Assembly: GCF_030345075.1 (NCBI RefSeq)
Contig: NZ_CP128361.1
Coordinates: 5,146,001-5,210,000, forward strand
Reading direction: 5' to 3'
DNA length: 64,000 bases
DNA from: Solwaraspora sp. WMMA2065
GTDB lineage: Bacteria > Actinomycetota > Actinomycetes > Mycobacteriales > Micromonosporaceae
The notes beneath the pieces were generated by a model. The model made no database searches and was not told the DNA's origin. It saw nothing but the letters and a program-made list of their open reading frames with translations. Below are positions 55,808-64,000 of this stretch, piece after piece (positions within the stretch are counted from its first letter, which is position 1; each line of letters begins with the position of its first letter). The translations under genes were made by a program, and so were the position numbers.

Positions 55808-57028
55808 CTCGTCCAGGAAGGCTAGCGCCTCAGGGTGCTTCGGGTACTGCTCCTGCAACAGTTGCCCTAGCTCTCGGGAGCACATGAGGAGTGACGGTAG
55901 GGACCTGCGGTCGCCCGACAGCGCTTGTCGGCCGTAGGCCACTGCCTCCTGAATTTCCCCTCTCCGCGCCGCTACCACGCCTAGCGTCAAACGAGCCTCG
56001 GCGTTCCTCATGGGCTTCCGTTCGGTGCCGTCTGGGTCGGTGGAAGACCGTATGACTTCATGAGCGTAAATCTCGGCGAGCTGATCTTCTCTGGCCAACC
56101 GGTAGCAGTCCATCGCGTAAAAGTCGAACTTCGACGGGTCAACCACAAAATGGTGGTCGGTATCCTCTGGGTAGGGCAGTGACTCTAGGAGTGACCGGCC
56201 CCGATCAAGTGCCGTCTCTACTTTTCTGCGGTCTCCGATACGTGCCCATGCCTTGGCCTGCTGCGCTGCTAGTTGCACAGCAACGCTTTGACCGGGGACC
56301 TTTGTCACCCCTATATCAGCGGCGGCTATCGTTCCCCGGTAGTCACCCTGTGTTAGCGCGTACCATGCGCGCATCTCGTGCGCCCACCCGACAACTGCAG
56401 CGTCGCCCGCCTCCTCGCCGAGGGCCAGCGCCGCCTTACGGGTGCTTTCCGCTTCCCGCCGTAGCCCTAGGTCGTATTCGACACACCCGACGAGCAAGGC
56501 AACCAGACCAGCAAGCGATAGAACCTCTTTGTGCTGCGCGAGCGTTAAACGGCGATCCATGAGACTCATGAGGCGTCGAAGCCACGCCTTTCCCTCGACA
56601 TAGAGCTGATACGGGGGAGCGTAGGGGTACTCACAGCAGAGTCGATCGGCCGCAATGCGAAGTGCGTCAAGCATAGCTGCCGAGACATCCGAGGCGCGAA
56701 TGCGAGAGAGAATCTCCAGGGTTTCCAGGCCACTGTCTGCCAGCAGGTCCGCTTCGATATTTGCCCCACCCTGGCGAGGGAAGAACGCTGCCGTGACGGT
56801 ACCGTAGGTCTTGGCAATCAGCGTCTTGTAAAAGACGTCGGGCTCGGAGCTACCAGCTTCCCACCGCTTCCAGTTGCGCAACAGGGCGATGTCGGAGGGC
56901 AGTGGTTCGGATGCGTGCGCCCTGAGCGCCCGTACCGCGTCACTCTGGGACCACCCCCGGGCAGTTCGCTCCGAGCGAAGCCGTTGCGCCCACGCCGGCC
57001 GGGAGTCTTCCTCAAGCTCATCCCTCAT
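55772..57028 (-). CDS. XRE-type regulator with TPR-like repeats
   Basis: A 418-aa protein. The N-terminal HTH (A-Q-R-L-R-S-E-R-T-A-R-G-W-S-Q-S-D-A-V, N-W-K-R-W-E-A-G) is followed by ~330 residues of helical repeats (A-W-Y-A-L-T-Q-G-D-Y-R-G-T-I, A-K-A-W-A-R-I-G-D, A-R-R-G-E-I-Q-E-A-V-A-Y). This layout fits actinobacterial regulators that sense a signal through TPR units. Codon use is somewhat less GC-rich than in neighbours. It diverges from the small module at 57246. Confidence 0.8.
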   Translation of the reverse strand: MRDELEEDSRPAWAQRLRSERTARGWSQSDAVRALRAHASEPLPSDIALLRNWKRWEAGSSEPDVFYKTLIAKTYGTVTAAFFPRQGGANIEADLLADSGLETLEILSRIRASDVSAAMLDALRIAADRLCCEYPYAPPYQLYVEGKAWLRRLMSLMDRRLTLAQHKEVLSLAGLVALLVGCVEYDLGLRREAESTRKAALALGEEAGDAAVVGWAHEMRAWYALTQGDYRGTIAAADIGVTKVPGQSVAVQLAAQQAKAWARIGDRRKVETALDRGRSLLESLPYPEDTDHHFVVDPSKFDFYAMDCYRLAREDQLAEIYAHEVIRSSTDPDGTERKPMRNAEARLTLGVVAARRGEIQEAVAYGRQALSGDRRSLPSLLMCSRELGQLLQEQYPKHPEALAFLDELRVLSSPAGPR

Positions 57029-57245
57029 GGCTTCGAGTATCCACCACCCAGGGGTGATATGGCAGGGGACTCTGCCCTGTCACCGCCGTGACACCTGCCG
57101 CCTATCAAGATCGAGTGGGATCGTTGCTCTATGGACATCTGATGGTCAACCAGAAGGCGCGGAAGATCTGGCTTGGTGCCAGGTGAGTTGGTGCTAAACA
57201 CGGCGGCGGCCAATTGGCCGCCCCAGCCAATGGGAAGGGTTGATC

Positions 57246-57374
57246 ATGGTGGCGCTTGGTGCCCTGGTTTCCGGAATCCTGCTCGGGTTCTTCGTGGGGT
57301 TGTTCAGTTTCAAGGTCAAGTCGCGGTGGTGTCCCGACTGCGGTCGGACGACGGTGCCGGCGGCTGATCGGTAG
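57246..57374 (+). CDS. Single-span membrane protein with CPDCG motif, copy 2 (42 aa)
   Basis: A hydrophobic helix (A-L-V-S-G-I-L-L-G-F-F-V-G-L-F) is followed by F-K-V-K-S-R-W-C-P-D-C-G-R-T-T, the same design and nearly the same sequence as the 45-aa protein at 30294. It is the first gene of a rightward module. Function unknown. Confidence 0.65.
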   Translation: MVALGALVSGILLGFFVGLFSFKVKSRWCPDCGRTTVPAADR

Positions 57375-57375
57375 C

Positions 57376-57633
57376 GTGCCGGACGACCGGTCCCCGGCCG
57401 ATCCCCGCCCCGGTGACGAGTTGATCATCGATGGTCGGGCGAGTGTGCAGTTCGCGGCCGGGCGGGGTTTCCGGTTCCGGGTGACGACAGTAGACAAAAA
57501 GCTGACGTACGACGGCTGGGTCTGGCTCACCGGCTACGTGTTGGCAGCCGACGGCGAGGCCCGTGAACGGCGGGAAATCTTCGTCCAGCGTGACGGTCTC
57601 CGCTGGGCGCCCCGCCCGCGCCGGCACCGCTGA
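57376..57633 (+). CDS. Small conserved protein, module copy 2 (85 aa)
   Basis: GTG one base after the previous stop. P-G-D-E-L-I-I-D-G-R-A-S-V-Q-F, T-Y-D-G-W-V-W-L-T-G-Y-V and R-E-R-R-E-I-F-V-Q-R-D-G-L align along the whole length with the protein at 30029. The repeated pairing of this protein with the CPDCG membrane peptide shows that they form a functional unit. Confidence 0.7.
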   Translation: MPDDRSPADPRPGDELIIDGRASVQFAAGRGFRFRVTTVDKKLTYDGWVWLTGYVLAADGEARERREIFVQRDGLRWAPRPRRHR

Positions 57634-57723
57634 CCAGCGCGGCGGCACCACTGCGACGCGAACCGTGTGCTCTCCATCCGTACCCCTTGAAGGTTTTCGA
57701 CTGTGTGAAAGGTGGTTCCTGCT

Positions 57724-58137
57724 GTGCGTAGGTTCTTTGACCTGTTCCGCCGGGTTCCGGTGCGGAGTCGGCGTAACCGGCGGTTGCTCGCCGAGATCGC
57801 CCGCCACAATCGGCGGCCGACCGACGTCGCGGCCGGGCCGCGTCCGTCGGTGCGGTCCGCCCCGAACGCTGCCGGTCACTTGTACGGGCGGGCGGTGCGG
57901 CCGTCGATCAGCCCCGGCCTGGTCCGCGACCGCGCGTTCGGCGACCGTGTCCGGCGTGGTTGCGACCCGGTCGAGGTGCGGGCGTTTCTGCACCTGGTCG
58001 CCGACGAGTTGACCGCGCTGCGCGCCGAACTTGGCTCCACCCGGGAGGAGAACGCCCGGCTCAAGCAGGCGTTGCGGGACTGGCAGTCGGAGCAGTTCGA
58101 GCGGTCGCACCGGTTCGGGGCGGGGGTGGCGGCGTGA
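57724..58137 (+). CDS. DivIVA-like protein (137 aa)
   Basis: GTG 57724 is eight bases behind AAAGGTGG. A basic N-terminus (F-F-D-L-F-R-R-V-P-V-R-S-R-R-N-R-R) precedes a DivIVA-type segment (D-R-V-R-R-G-C-D-P-V-E-V-R-A-F-L-H-L-V) and a coiled coil (A-L-R-A-E-L-G-S-T-R-E-E-N-A-R-L-K). It probably sits at the membrane or cell pole. GTGA overlap with the next gene. Confidence 0.65.
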   Translation: MRRFFDLFRRVPVRSRRNRRLLAEIARHNRRPTDVAAGPRPSVRSAPNAAGHLYGRAVRPSISPGLVRDRAFGDRVRRGCDPVEVRAFLHLVADELTALRAELGSTREENARLKQALRDWQSEQFERSHRFGAGVAA

Positions 58138-59942
58138 ACGGCGTCAACAAGGTGCCGCCCGGCTCGCTGCACATCGTCGGCGTCGGCGCGGACCGGCGGC
58201 GGGCGCAACGCGTGTTCACCGTCGCGAACCTCGACACCGGGCAGGTGGCCTCGACCAGTCTCGTCCCGGGCTCGTTTACCCCGTTGCCGACTCCGGGTGG
58301 GACGTGGTGGTTGCCGTACGCGCCGATCGTCGCCGACCTCGCCGCCCGTGCCGGGGTGGCCGCCGCGACGTTGCGTGACCCGGACTTCCCCGACGAACCG
58401 GGCCGGCTGCCGTCGTCCGGGTTGACGCTGCCCCGGCAGTGGCAGCCCACCGTTCCGCAGTCCGACCGGCTGCGGTGGGAGGCTGCGGCGCTCACCAACC
58501 GGCTGGTGTCGCCGTGGCTGGTGCTGATCGGCCGCAGCGTCGAGCCGCCGCCACCGGGCGACCCGGCCCGGCTGCTCGGCCGGTTGTGTGCGCTCGCCGA
58601 CCAGTTGCACGTCGACCTGGTCCTCGAAGTCCGGCCCAGCTCCATCGGGCGTGGGCTGAGCTGGGACGTCCGGTTCGAGCATGCCGGCGGTGCGGTGCCC
58701 GACTACCAGCACCGGTGGATCGCGGACCTGCCGACCGCGCTCGCCACCATCCCCGCCGAACGGGCGGTGACCGGCTTGACCGTCGCGAACCCGCTGCTGC
58801 CCGCCCACTACCTCACCGAGGCTGCCCTCACCGGGCGTGCGGTGCCGGTCGGGTTGGACGGTCACCCCGGCGGCCACGACCTCGACCAGGTCGAACGCCG
58901 CATGATCAGTGATGCCGAGCAGCACGGCGGGGCGCAGGCCATCTGGCGTAACCGGCACTGGTGGCACACCAGCCTGCGACCCGCCGACACCGCCGGCAGA
59001 TTCGTGCGCGGCTGGGAACCGCCGGCACCGAAACACTGGGGCGAGGCGATCCCCGCCCACCCCTGCGGCCGGTGCGCCGACCGGCCCGACCCGCCGTACT
59101 GCCTGGACTGCTACGGCACCCGCCAGGTGCGGCGCGGCGCGGTGCTCACCGTCACCGACCTGCGTGGCCGGACCGTGCACCGCAACTGGCGACCCGACAG
59201 CGAACCGACCGGCGACCCGGAAGCCGCCGTCGGCCCGCAACCGCCCACGCTGGTGCCCGCCGACCGGCTGTCCGGCTCCACCGTGTGGCAGCTCGACGAG
59301 CACTACCAGATCGGGGCGCTCGCCGCCGGCTTCGGCGTTCAGCCGACCGACCTGACCGACATCGACGGCGAACACGTCATCGACCAGCACCTGCGCAACG
59401 GTGTCAGCCAGGTCCCCCACGGCGGCGGCGACCCGCTCGGCGCGTACCTCGGTGAAGTCGGCGCCACCTACGACGGCGCCCGGATCATGGTCCTGGCCAC
59501 CGGTTGGCCCGGCCCCACCCTCGACGAACTCGCCGCCCTGGTTCGCGGCCTCGGCCTCGCCCTGGACATCACCACCGTCGACCACCGCAACACCATCGGC
59601 CGACCCGAACTGTCCCAGGGCCACAGCTGGTCGGTCCGGGTCGTCGACCCGGCCACACGCTTGGCCGTCGACCCCGTGCCCACCAGCGCCGCCCTGCCCG
59701 AAGCCGTCGCGCTGTGCTACCGCTACCTGCACGGCGCACTGCGCGCCACCATCCCCACCGACCCGGAAACGCCGATCCCCGTGCCGCAACAGACCGCAGC
59801 GGCCGGCACCCCCACCGACACCACAACCTGCATCACGCAGATACGCCGCCACGCCGCCACCCGGCCCGGCCAGCCCGTCGCCGTCCGACTCCACCCCGAC
59901 GGCACCCACACCCGCACCACAGACCACCCGAGGAAAAGTTGA
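58134..59942 (+). CDS. Large hypothetical protein with zinc knuckle (602 aa)
   Basis: GTG overlaps the DivIVA-like stop. Mid-protein C-G-R-C-A-D-R-P...Y-C-L-D-C-Y-G-T-R is a DnaJ-like zinc knuckle (about residues 311-330). Other marks are V-F-T-V-A-N-L-D-T-G, W-L-V-L-I-G-R-S and repeated G-A-Y-L-G-E-V-G. No catalytic motif is recognised. As the final gene of the 57246 module, it may belong to an actinomycete conjugative or integrative element, but no relaxase, integrase or att site is seen here. Confidence 0.6.
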   Translation: MNGVNKVPPGSLHIVGVGADRRRAQRVFTVANLDTGQVASTSLVPGSFTPLPTPGGTWWLPYAPIVADLAARAGVAAATLRDPDFPDEPGRLPSSGLTLPRQWQPTVPQSDRLRWEAAALTNRLVSPWLVLIGRSVEPPPPGDPARLLGRLCALADQLHVDLVLEVRPSSIGRGLSWDVRFEHAGGAVPDYQHRWIADLPTALATIPAERAVTGLTVANPLLPAHYLTEAALTGRAVPVGLDGHPGGHDLDQVERRMISDAEQHGGAQAIWRNRHWWHTSLRPADTAGRFVRGWEPPAPKHWGEAIPAHPCGRCADRPDPPYCLDCYGTRQVRRGAVLTVTDLRGRTVHRNWRPDSEPTGDPEAAVGPQPPTLVPADRLSGSTVWQLDEHYQIGALAAGFGVQPTDLTDIDGEHVIDQHLRNGVSQVPHGGGDPLGAYLGEVGATYDGARIMVLATGWPGPTLDELAALVRGLGLALDITTVDHRNTIGRPELSQGHSWSVRVVDPATRLAVDPVPTSAALPEAVALCYRYLHGALRATIPTDPETPIPVPQQTAAAGTPTDTTTCITQIRRHAATRPGQPVAVRLHPDGTHTRTTDHPRKS

Positions 59943-59982
59943 TCGCAGCAATAGTTCGTCGGCGGCGTGGTCGAAGGTCGGC

Positions 59983-60723
59983 TCAGAGCACCGTCGCGCC
60001 GACGAACTGCCCGATGGCGAAGGTGACGGCCATGGCCAGGGCACCACCGGCAACGAGTCTGACCACCGCCCGCCCCGCGTTGGCAGAGCCCAGTCTCGCG
60101 CTCACCGCACCCGTCACCGCGAGTGTGAGCAGCACGACGGCGAACGTCACGGCCACCCGCGCGTCGGGTGGTGGCAGCAGGATCGCGATCAGCGGCAGCA
60201 GTGACCCGAGGGTGAAAGCGACCGCCGAGGCGGCGGCTGCGTGCCAGGGGTTGGCCAGCGAATCCGGGTCGATCCGCAACTCGACGTCAGCGTGCGCGGC
60301 GAAGGCGTCCTTCGCCGTCAGTTCCTCCGCTACCATCCGGGCGGTTCCGACGGTCAGACCCTTCGCGACGTAGAGCGCGGTCAGCTCGTCCAACTCCTGC
60401 TCGGGGAACCGTTCGAGCTCGGTGCGCTCCTTCGCCAGCAGCGCCCGTTCGCTGTCACGCTGGCTGCTCACCGACACGTACTCACCCAGGGCCATGGAGA
60501 CGGCGCCCGCCGCCACCCCCGCGACGCCCGCTGTCAGGACGGGGCCGGTGGCGATGGTCGCGCCGGCCACCCCCACGACGAGACCGGCCGTCGACACGAT
60601 GCCGTCGTTGGCACCGAGCACCCCGGCCCGTAACCAGTTCAACCGGGTGGAGATCCCGTTGCCGTGCGGTTCACCCACGTGAATCGCGCTGGGCCGGCCG
60701 GCTCCCGTACCTTCGGCTTTCAT
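59983..60723 (-). CDS. VIT1/CCC1-family iron/manganese transporter
   Basis: A 246-aa membrane protein with about five helices. L-R-A-G-V-L-G-A-N-D-G-I-V-S-T-A-G-L and A-G-A-V-S-M-A-L-G-E-Y-V-S-V-S-S-Q are the family's membrane motifs. E-L-D-E-L-T-A-L-Y and A-K-D-A-F-A-A-H form the cytoplasmic metal-binding region. It moves Fe2+ or Mn2+ across the membrane. Confidence 0.9.
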   Translation of the reverse strand: MKAEGTGAGRPSAIHVGEPHGNGISTRLNWLRAGVLGANDGIVSTAGLVVGVAGATIATGPVLTAGVAGVAAGAVSMALGEYVSVSSQRDSERALLAKERTELERFPEQELDELTALYVAKGLTVGTARMVAEELTAKDAFAAHADVELRIDPDSLANPWHAAAASAVAFTLGSLLPLIAILLPPPDARVAVTFAVVLLTLAVTGAVSARLGSANAGRAVVRLVAGGALAMAVTFAIGQFVGATVL

Positions 60724-60906
60724 TCAGATCACCTGCCTCCGCCACCGTACGGCGGGCGTCCTGGCACGGCAACGAAGCTTAGCCTGTCCTGTCGCAGGTG
60801 GACGCGTGGTGCACAGGGTTCCTGTTGTTACCACAGTGGCACGGGCGACCGCCTGCGGACATGGGCACCGAGTTAGCTCGTCCGAGCACCGGGTACGCGG
60901 CAGACC

Positions 60907-61362
60907 ATGCGGCGAATCTGGAGTGGGCTGCTGGCCGGTGCCGCCGGCACCAGCGCCCTCAACATGGTCACCTACCTCGACATGGCCGGCCGGGCCCGGC
61001 CGGCGAGCAGCACCCCGCAGCGCAGCGTCGGTCGGCTCGCCGAGACACTGCACGTCGACCTCGGCGACGACGAGACCGCCAGCAACCGCCGGGACGGGCT
61101 CGGGCCGCTGCTCGGCTACGCGACCGGCCTCGGCGCCGGCGCGCTGTACGCCGTGGCCGGCCCCCGCCGGGCACCGGTCTGGGCGGCAACCGGGCTGCTC
61201 GCCATGCTGGCGATGGCCGGCTCGGACGCGCCGATGACCCTGCTCAAGGTCACCGACCCGCGGCAGTGGAGCGCTGCCGACTGGGCGTCGGACATCGTGC
61301 CGCACCTGGCGTACGGCCTGGTCGCCGCCGCCGTGCTGCACCGCCTCCGGGCCCGCGACTGA
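60907..61362 (+). CDS. Small membrane protein, unknown function (151 aa)
   Basis: Four hydrophobic stretches (L-L-A-G-A-A-G-T-S-A-L-N at the start, L-G-Y-A-T-G-L-G-A-G-A, W-A-A-T-G-L-L-A-M-L, L-A-Y-G-L-V-A-A-A-V). The layout is similar to YagU-type inner-membrane proteins. No partner gene; transcribed divergently from the VIT gene across 183 bases. Confidence 0.65.
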   Translation: MRRIWSGLLAGAAGTSALNMVTYLDMAGRARPASSTPQRSVGRLAETLHVDLGDDETASNRRDGLGPLLGYATGLGAGALYAVAGPRRAPVWAATGLLAMLAMAGSDAPMTLLKVTDPRQWSAADWASDIVPHLAYGLVAAAVLHRLRARD

Positions 61363-61408
61363 CCTGCCCGGCCACCCGGATCCGCCCGGCCACCCCTGAA
61401 CTTCCCGG

Positions 61409-63175
61409 TCAGAACGTCAGCCCGTGGCCGTACCGGAACAACGGGTCCGGGTCGTCGAACGGGGCGTCCGGCTGCCCGGCGAGCACGGCCCGTTGACTGG
61501 CCGGCAGATCGACGGGTAGCCGGCCGGTCGGTGCCGGCTCCCCGGCGAGTACGTCGACCAGCGCGGTGTCCTCGACGCCGAAGCTGACCAGCAGCGTGCC
61601 GACCCGGTCGGCGAGCGGGGTGAGCACCGCCGGCCGGTCCAGGTAGACGTCCACGACGGTCGGCACCGCTGCCGCGACCGCCAGCACCCGGTCCAGCGCA
61701 CCCGCCGGGAACTCCAACGGTCCGGCGTGGAAGTACGCCTCCACCGGTCCGGGCCGCCGCTCGTACGGTGCGGCCAGCCGCAGCACCGCCACGTCCGCCT
61801 GACCCGGCTCCGACACCACCGTCCACCTGCCCCGCAGCGCGGCACGCAGCGGGCCCTCGGCGTACACCCGCAGGCCGGGGGCGAGTGGCAGCCGGGCCGG
61901 GCTGTCCGGCGGAGCCTGACGCAGCAGCGTCACGCAGGCCCGTTGGGCGGCCAGCCCGGCGGCACGGGCCGGCGGGCCACCGACCACCTGCGCGGCGTGC
62001 TCCGGGTCGACGTAGCGGTGCTCGAACAGGCCGAGCCGCAGCTTGTCGTGCAGGACGCGACGGGCCGACTCGTCGATCCGGTCCTCGGTGACCTGGCCGC
62101 TGCGGACCAGGTCGACCACCAGGTCCGGGCGGGCCTCGCCGCCGAACTGGTCCACCCCGGCGTGCAGCGCGGCACGCAGCCGCTGCGCCGGTTCGAGGTG
62201 TTCGACGCCCCAGGCCCGGGCCGGCCGGTCCTCGCCCCGGAAGCAGGCGTCGGTCAGCACCCCCCAGTCGGCGCAGATCACCCCGGTGAAACCCAACTGC
62301 TGGCGGAGCAGCCCGGTCACCACCTCGTGGTTGAAGGCGAACGCCACCGGCGGCAGCTCGGTGCCGACCGGCAGCCCGTAGCCGAGCATCACCTGCGCGG
62401 CGCCGGCCCGGACGGCCGCCACGAACGGCGCCAGGTGGGCGGCGAGGCGGCCACCCGGGTAGGCCTGCTCGGCGCCGTACCGGAAATGGGGGTCCTCGCC
62501 GGTGCGCACCGGGCCGCCGCCGGGGAAGTGCTTGACCAGCGCGGCGACGCTGTCCGGTCCGAACGTCGGACCCTGCAACCCGGACAGGTACGCCACCGTC
62601 AGCCGGCTGACCAGCTCCGGGTCCTCGCCGAAGGTGCCCAGCACCCGTGGCCAGCGCGGGTCCGTGGCGACGTCCGCCTGCGGGTGCAGCGCGGCCCGGA
62701 TGCCGACCGCCAGGTACTCCCGCCGTACGGTGTCGGCGTGCCTTCGCACCAGCTCCGGGTCGCCGGTGGCGGCCAGCCCCAGCGGTTCCGGCCAGGTGGA
62801 GAAGGCTCCGGCCAGCGCCGCCGTGTTGGGGTTGGCGGACCGGGCGTGCCGGGGATCGGTGGAGACCGTCACCGGTACGCCGAGCCGGGTCGACGCGGCC
62901 AGGTCCTGCAGCTGGTTGTGCCAGCGGGCAAGGTCGGCCGGTGCCGCAGTGCCGACCAGGTTGACGTGGCTGATCCGGTGGTGCAGCACGAGGTCCTCGG
63001 CGGCGAGCAGGCCGGCGTCCGGGTCGGCCGGCGCGAGGGTGCCGCCCGGACCGATGCCGATCATCGGGTGGAACAGCAGGCCGGCTTTTTCCGCCAGGGT
63101 CATCCGGCCCAACAGGTCGTCCGCCTGCTGCTGCGATGGCCGTGATCGGGTGACGGTCGGCTGCTGGGTGGTCAC
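61409..63175 (-). CDS. Glycoside hydrolase family 3 protein
   Basis: A 588-aa protein. GTG 63175 (MTTQQPTVTRSRP) is chosen; longer extensions are filler. It has L-G-R-M-T-L-A-E-K-A-G-L-L, L-V-K-H-F-P-G-G-G (family K-H-F-P-G), F-T-G-V-I-C-A-D-W-G with the likely nucleophile Asp, and a C-terminal (alpha/beta)6 sandwich ending G-L-T-F. No signal peptide is visible, so it is a cytoplasmic beta-glucosidase or N-acetylglucosaminidase type enzyme. The substrate is unknown. Confidence 0.9.
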   Translation of the reverse strand: MTTQQPTVTRSRPSQQQADDLLGRMTLAEKAGLLFHPMIGIGPGGTLAPADPDAGLLAAEDLVLHHRISHVNLVGTAAPADLARWHNQLQDLAASTRLGVPVTVSTDPRHARSANPNTAALAGAFSTWPEPLGLAATGDPELVRRHADTVRREYLAVGIRAALHPQADVATDPRWPRVLGTFGEDPELVSRLTVAYLSGLQGPTFGPDSVAALVKHFPGGGPVRTGEDPHFRYGAEQAYPGGRLAAHLAPFVAAVRAGAAQVMLGYGLPVGTELPPVAFAFNHEVVTGLLRQQLGFTGVICADWGVLTDACFRGEDRPARAWGVEHLEPAQRLRAALHAGVDQFGGEARPDLVVDLVRSGQVTEDRIDESARRVLHDKLRLGLFEHRYVDPEHAAQVVGGPPARAAGLAAQRACVTLLRQAPPDSPARLPLAPGLRVYAEGPLRAALRGRWTVVSEPGQADVAVLRLAAPYERRPGPVEAYFHAGPLEFPAGALDRVLAVAAAVPTVVDVYLDRPAVLTPLADRVGTLLVSFGVEDTALVDVLAGEPAPTGRLPVDLPASQRAVLAGQPDAPFDDPDPLFRYGHGLTF

Positions 63176-63268
63176 CGGCCGACGGTAACGGGGTGCGCGC
63201 CGTCTGGTAGGCGGTTCGGCCCGGTATCCGGGGTGGTTTATCGGGCCGGCCGGCGGGAAAGGTGCGGG

Positions 63269-64000
63269 ATGCCGCGACGACGGGTGCTCGTATTCAGCAT
63301 CCCCAACGAGGGACACCTCAACATTCTCAAACGGCTGATCCGCCGGCACCGGGCCGAGGACAGCTTCCGCCTGGTGCTCGTCGACCGGCAGACCACCGTG
63401 CCCCGGCTGGGTGACCTGGCCGGGTCGACCGTCGCTCTGCCGGGTTGCCGCGAGTTCCGCAACACCCCGGCGGACCGGGTGTTCGACCGGGCGTACCGGT
63501 TGTTCGGCGAATGCCTGGCGGTGGCCCGCGCCTACCGTCCCGACCTGGTGCTGTACGACTTCTGCGCGATCGAGGGCGCACTGGTCGCCCGTTGGCTGGG
63601 CGTGCCGGCGTGGTGCTCGGTGCCGGGACTGGTCGGGCCGATGACGGACGCCGGATACCTCCGGCACTGTCTGACGGCACCGCCGAACACGGCGGCACTG
63701 GACGCTCTGGACCGGCGGTACGGCGTCACGCTCGACCCGGCCACGGTGGAACTCGTCTCGAACTGTCTGCATCTGCCGGCCGAGCAGAACATCCTCTGGT
63801 CGTACCGTGCGGTCACGCCGCCCGACTTCCGGGACAACCGCGCGGCGGTCGGCTACCGCTTCGCCGGCTACCTCTCCGACGGCTGGCCGTCCCGGAACCG
63901 GCCGGACAGCCAGGACGGCCGGGGCACAGGCCGGCAGCGCCGGGGCACCGGACCGGCCCGGTCGGTCGTCTACCTGTCCTTCGGCACCGAGGTGCTGGAC
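63269..64000 (+). CDS. MGT-type (GT1) glycosyltransferase, 3' end outside window
   Basis: Starts at ATG 63269 and stays open to the window edge (244 codons). V-L-V-F-S-I-P-N-E-G-H-L-N, then P-D-L-V-L-Y-D-F-C and S-V-V-Y-L-S-F-G-T-E-V form the N-terminal half of macrolide- or UDP-glycosyltransferase-like enzymes. The UDP-sugar-binding half is beyond the window. It is divergent from the GH3 gene across 93 bases. Confidence 0.85.
   Translation, partial: MPRRRVLVFSIPNEGHLNILKRLIRRHRAEDSFRLVLVDRQTTVPRLGDLAGSTVALPGCREFRNTPADRVFDRAYRLFGECLAVARAYRPDLVLYDFCAIEGALVARWLGVPAWCSVPGLVGPMTDAGYLRHCLTAPPNTAALDALDRRYGVTLDPATVELVSNCLHLPAEQNILWSYRAVTPPDFRDNRAAVGYRFAGYLSDGWPSRNRPDSQDGRGTGRQRRGTGPARSVVYLSFGTEVLD

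Noticed and set aside
57876-60053. Long minus-strand open frame opposite the 602-aa gene
   Set aside because: Val/Gly/Asp-rich antisense shadow; the plus strand has coupled starts, a zinc knuckle and better codon use.
61727-63145. Plus-strand frame opposite the GH3 gene
   Set aside because: Antisense filler; the GH3 motifs on the minus strand are unambiguous.
1-64000. tRNA, rRNA, integrase and attachment sites that would bound an integrative element
   Set aside because: I looked for cloverleaf-like stretches and integrase motifs near the mobile region and the 57 kb module and found none I could support.

Overview
The window is high-GC DNA from a filamentous actinobacterium, most likely a Micromonosporaceae-type genus. 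The base composition, many GTG starts, stop/start-overlapping operons, an XRE-DUF5753 regulator with DUF397 partners, a BldC/excisionase-like protein and actinobacterial-style polymorphic toxin and immunity families all fit. The genus is an inference; no rRNA or tRNA gene was found.

Region 1 (1-14473) is a polymorphic toxin locus. One frame stays open from the left edge to 13584 and strings together nine effector-like domains: a YwqJ-type deaminase, a Tox-PL papain-fold domain, three RelA/SpoT-like domains, two more Tox-PL domains, a flavoprotein-like domain and a calpain-like protease. Seven small genes that look like cognate or orphan immunity genes lie inside this frame in the +2 frame, and one leucine-rich-repeat gene lies antisense. 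The last domain is followed by a normal downstream SUKH immunity gene and a strong hairpin.

Region 2 (14597-28328) looks like an unfamiliar peptide natural-product (RiPP or peptide-scaffold) cluster. A good promoter leads into a 49-aa precursor-like peptide ending TTCTDCLPNY. It is followed by a nucleotidyltransferase, an M16 peptidase, two tiny Lys/Arg-rich peptides with excellent ribosome sites and an NDP-kinase-like protein. Next come two FemX/BioF2-like GNATs, a ubiquitin-like/PP-loop fusion, a methyltransferase-aminotransferase fusion, an M28-type peptidase, an MFS exporter and an AlkP-superfamily phosphodiesterase.

Region 3 (28409-36171) is mobile and broken DNA. It holds an intact IS30-family element, a five-gene coupled module with resolvase-like proteins, an IS66-family element with a perfect 8-bp target duplication, an XRE-DUF5753/DUF397 pair, a CRISPR-like repeat pair, a lipoprotein gene and an antitoxin fragment.

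Region 4 (36172-45216) holds ordinary chromosomal genes: a CGCG-motif protein with a glutamine amidotransferase, a stand-alone condensation-domain protein, a two-component flavin monooxygenase, an LPXTG surface protein, a serine hydrolase, a methyltransferase and a cold-shock protein. Region 5 (45459-52961) is a five-gene MoxR/VWA operon (SWIM-like, DUF5691-like, VWA, AAA, DUF5682), divergent from an excisionase-like HTH gene and a DUF4180 gene.

Region 6 (54010-59942) contains a 60-bp palindrome, a frameshifted maleylpyruvate-isomerase-like relic, an XRE/TPR regulator and a second copy of the small membrane-protein/85-aa module seen in region 3, here leading into a DivIVA-like gene and a 602-aa protein. 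The window ends with a VIT-type transporter, a small membrane protein, a GH3 glycoside hydrolase and the start of an MGT-type glycosyltransferase.
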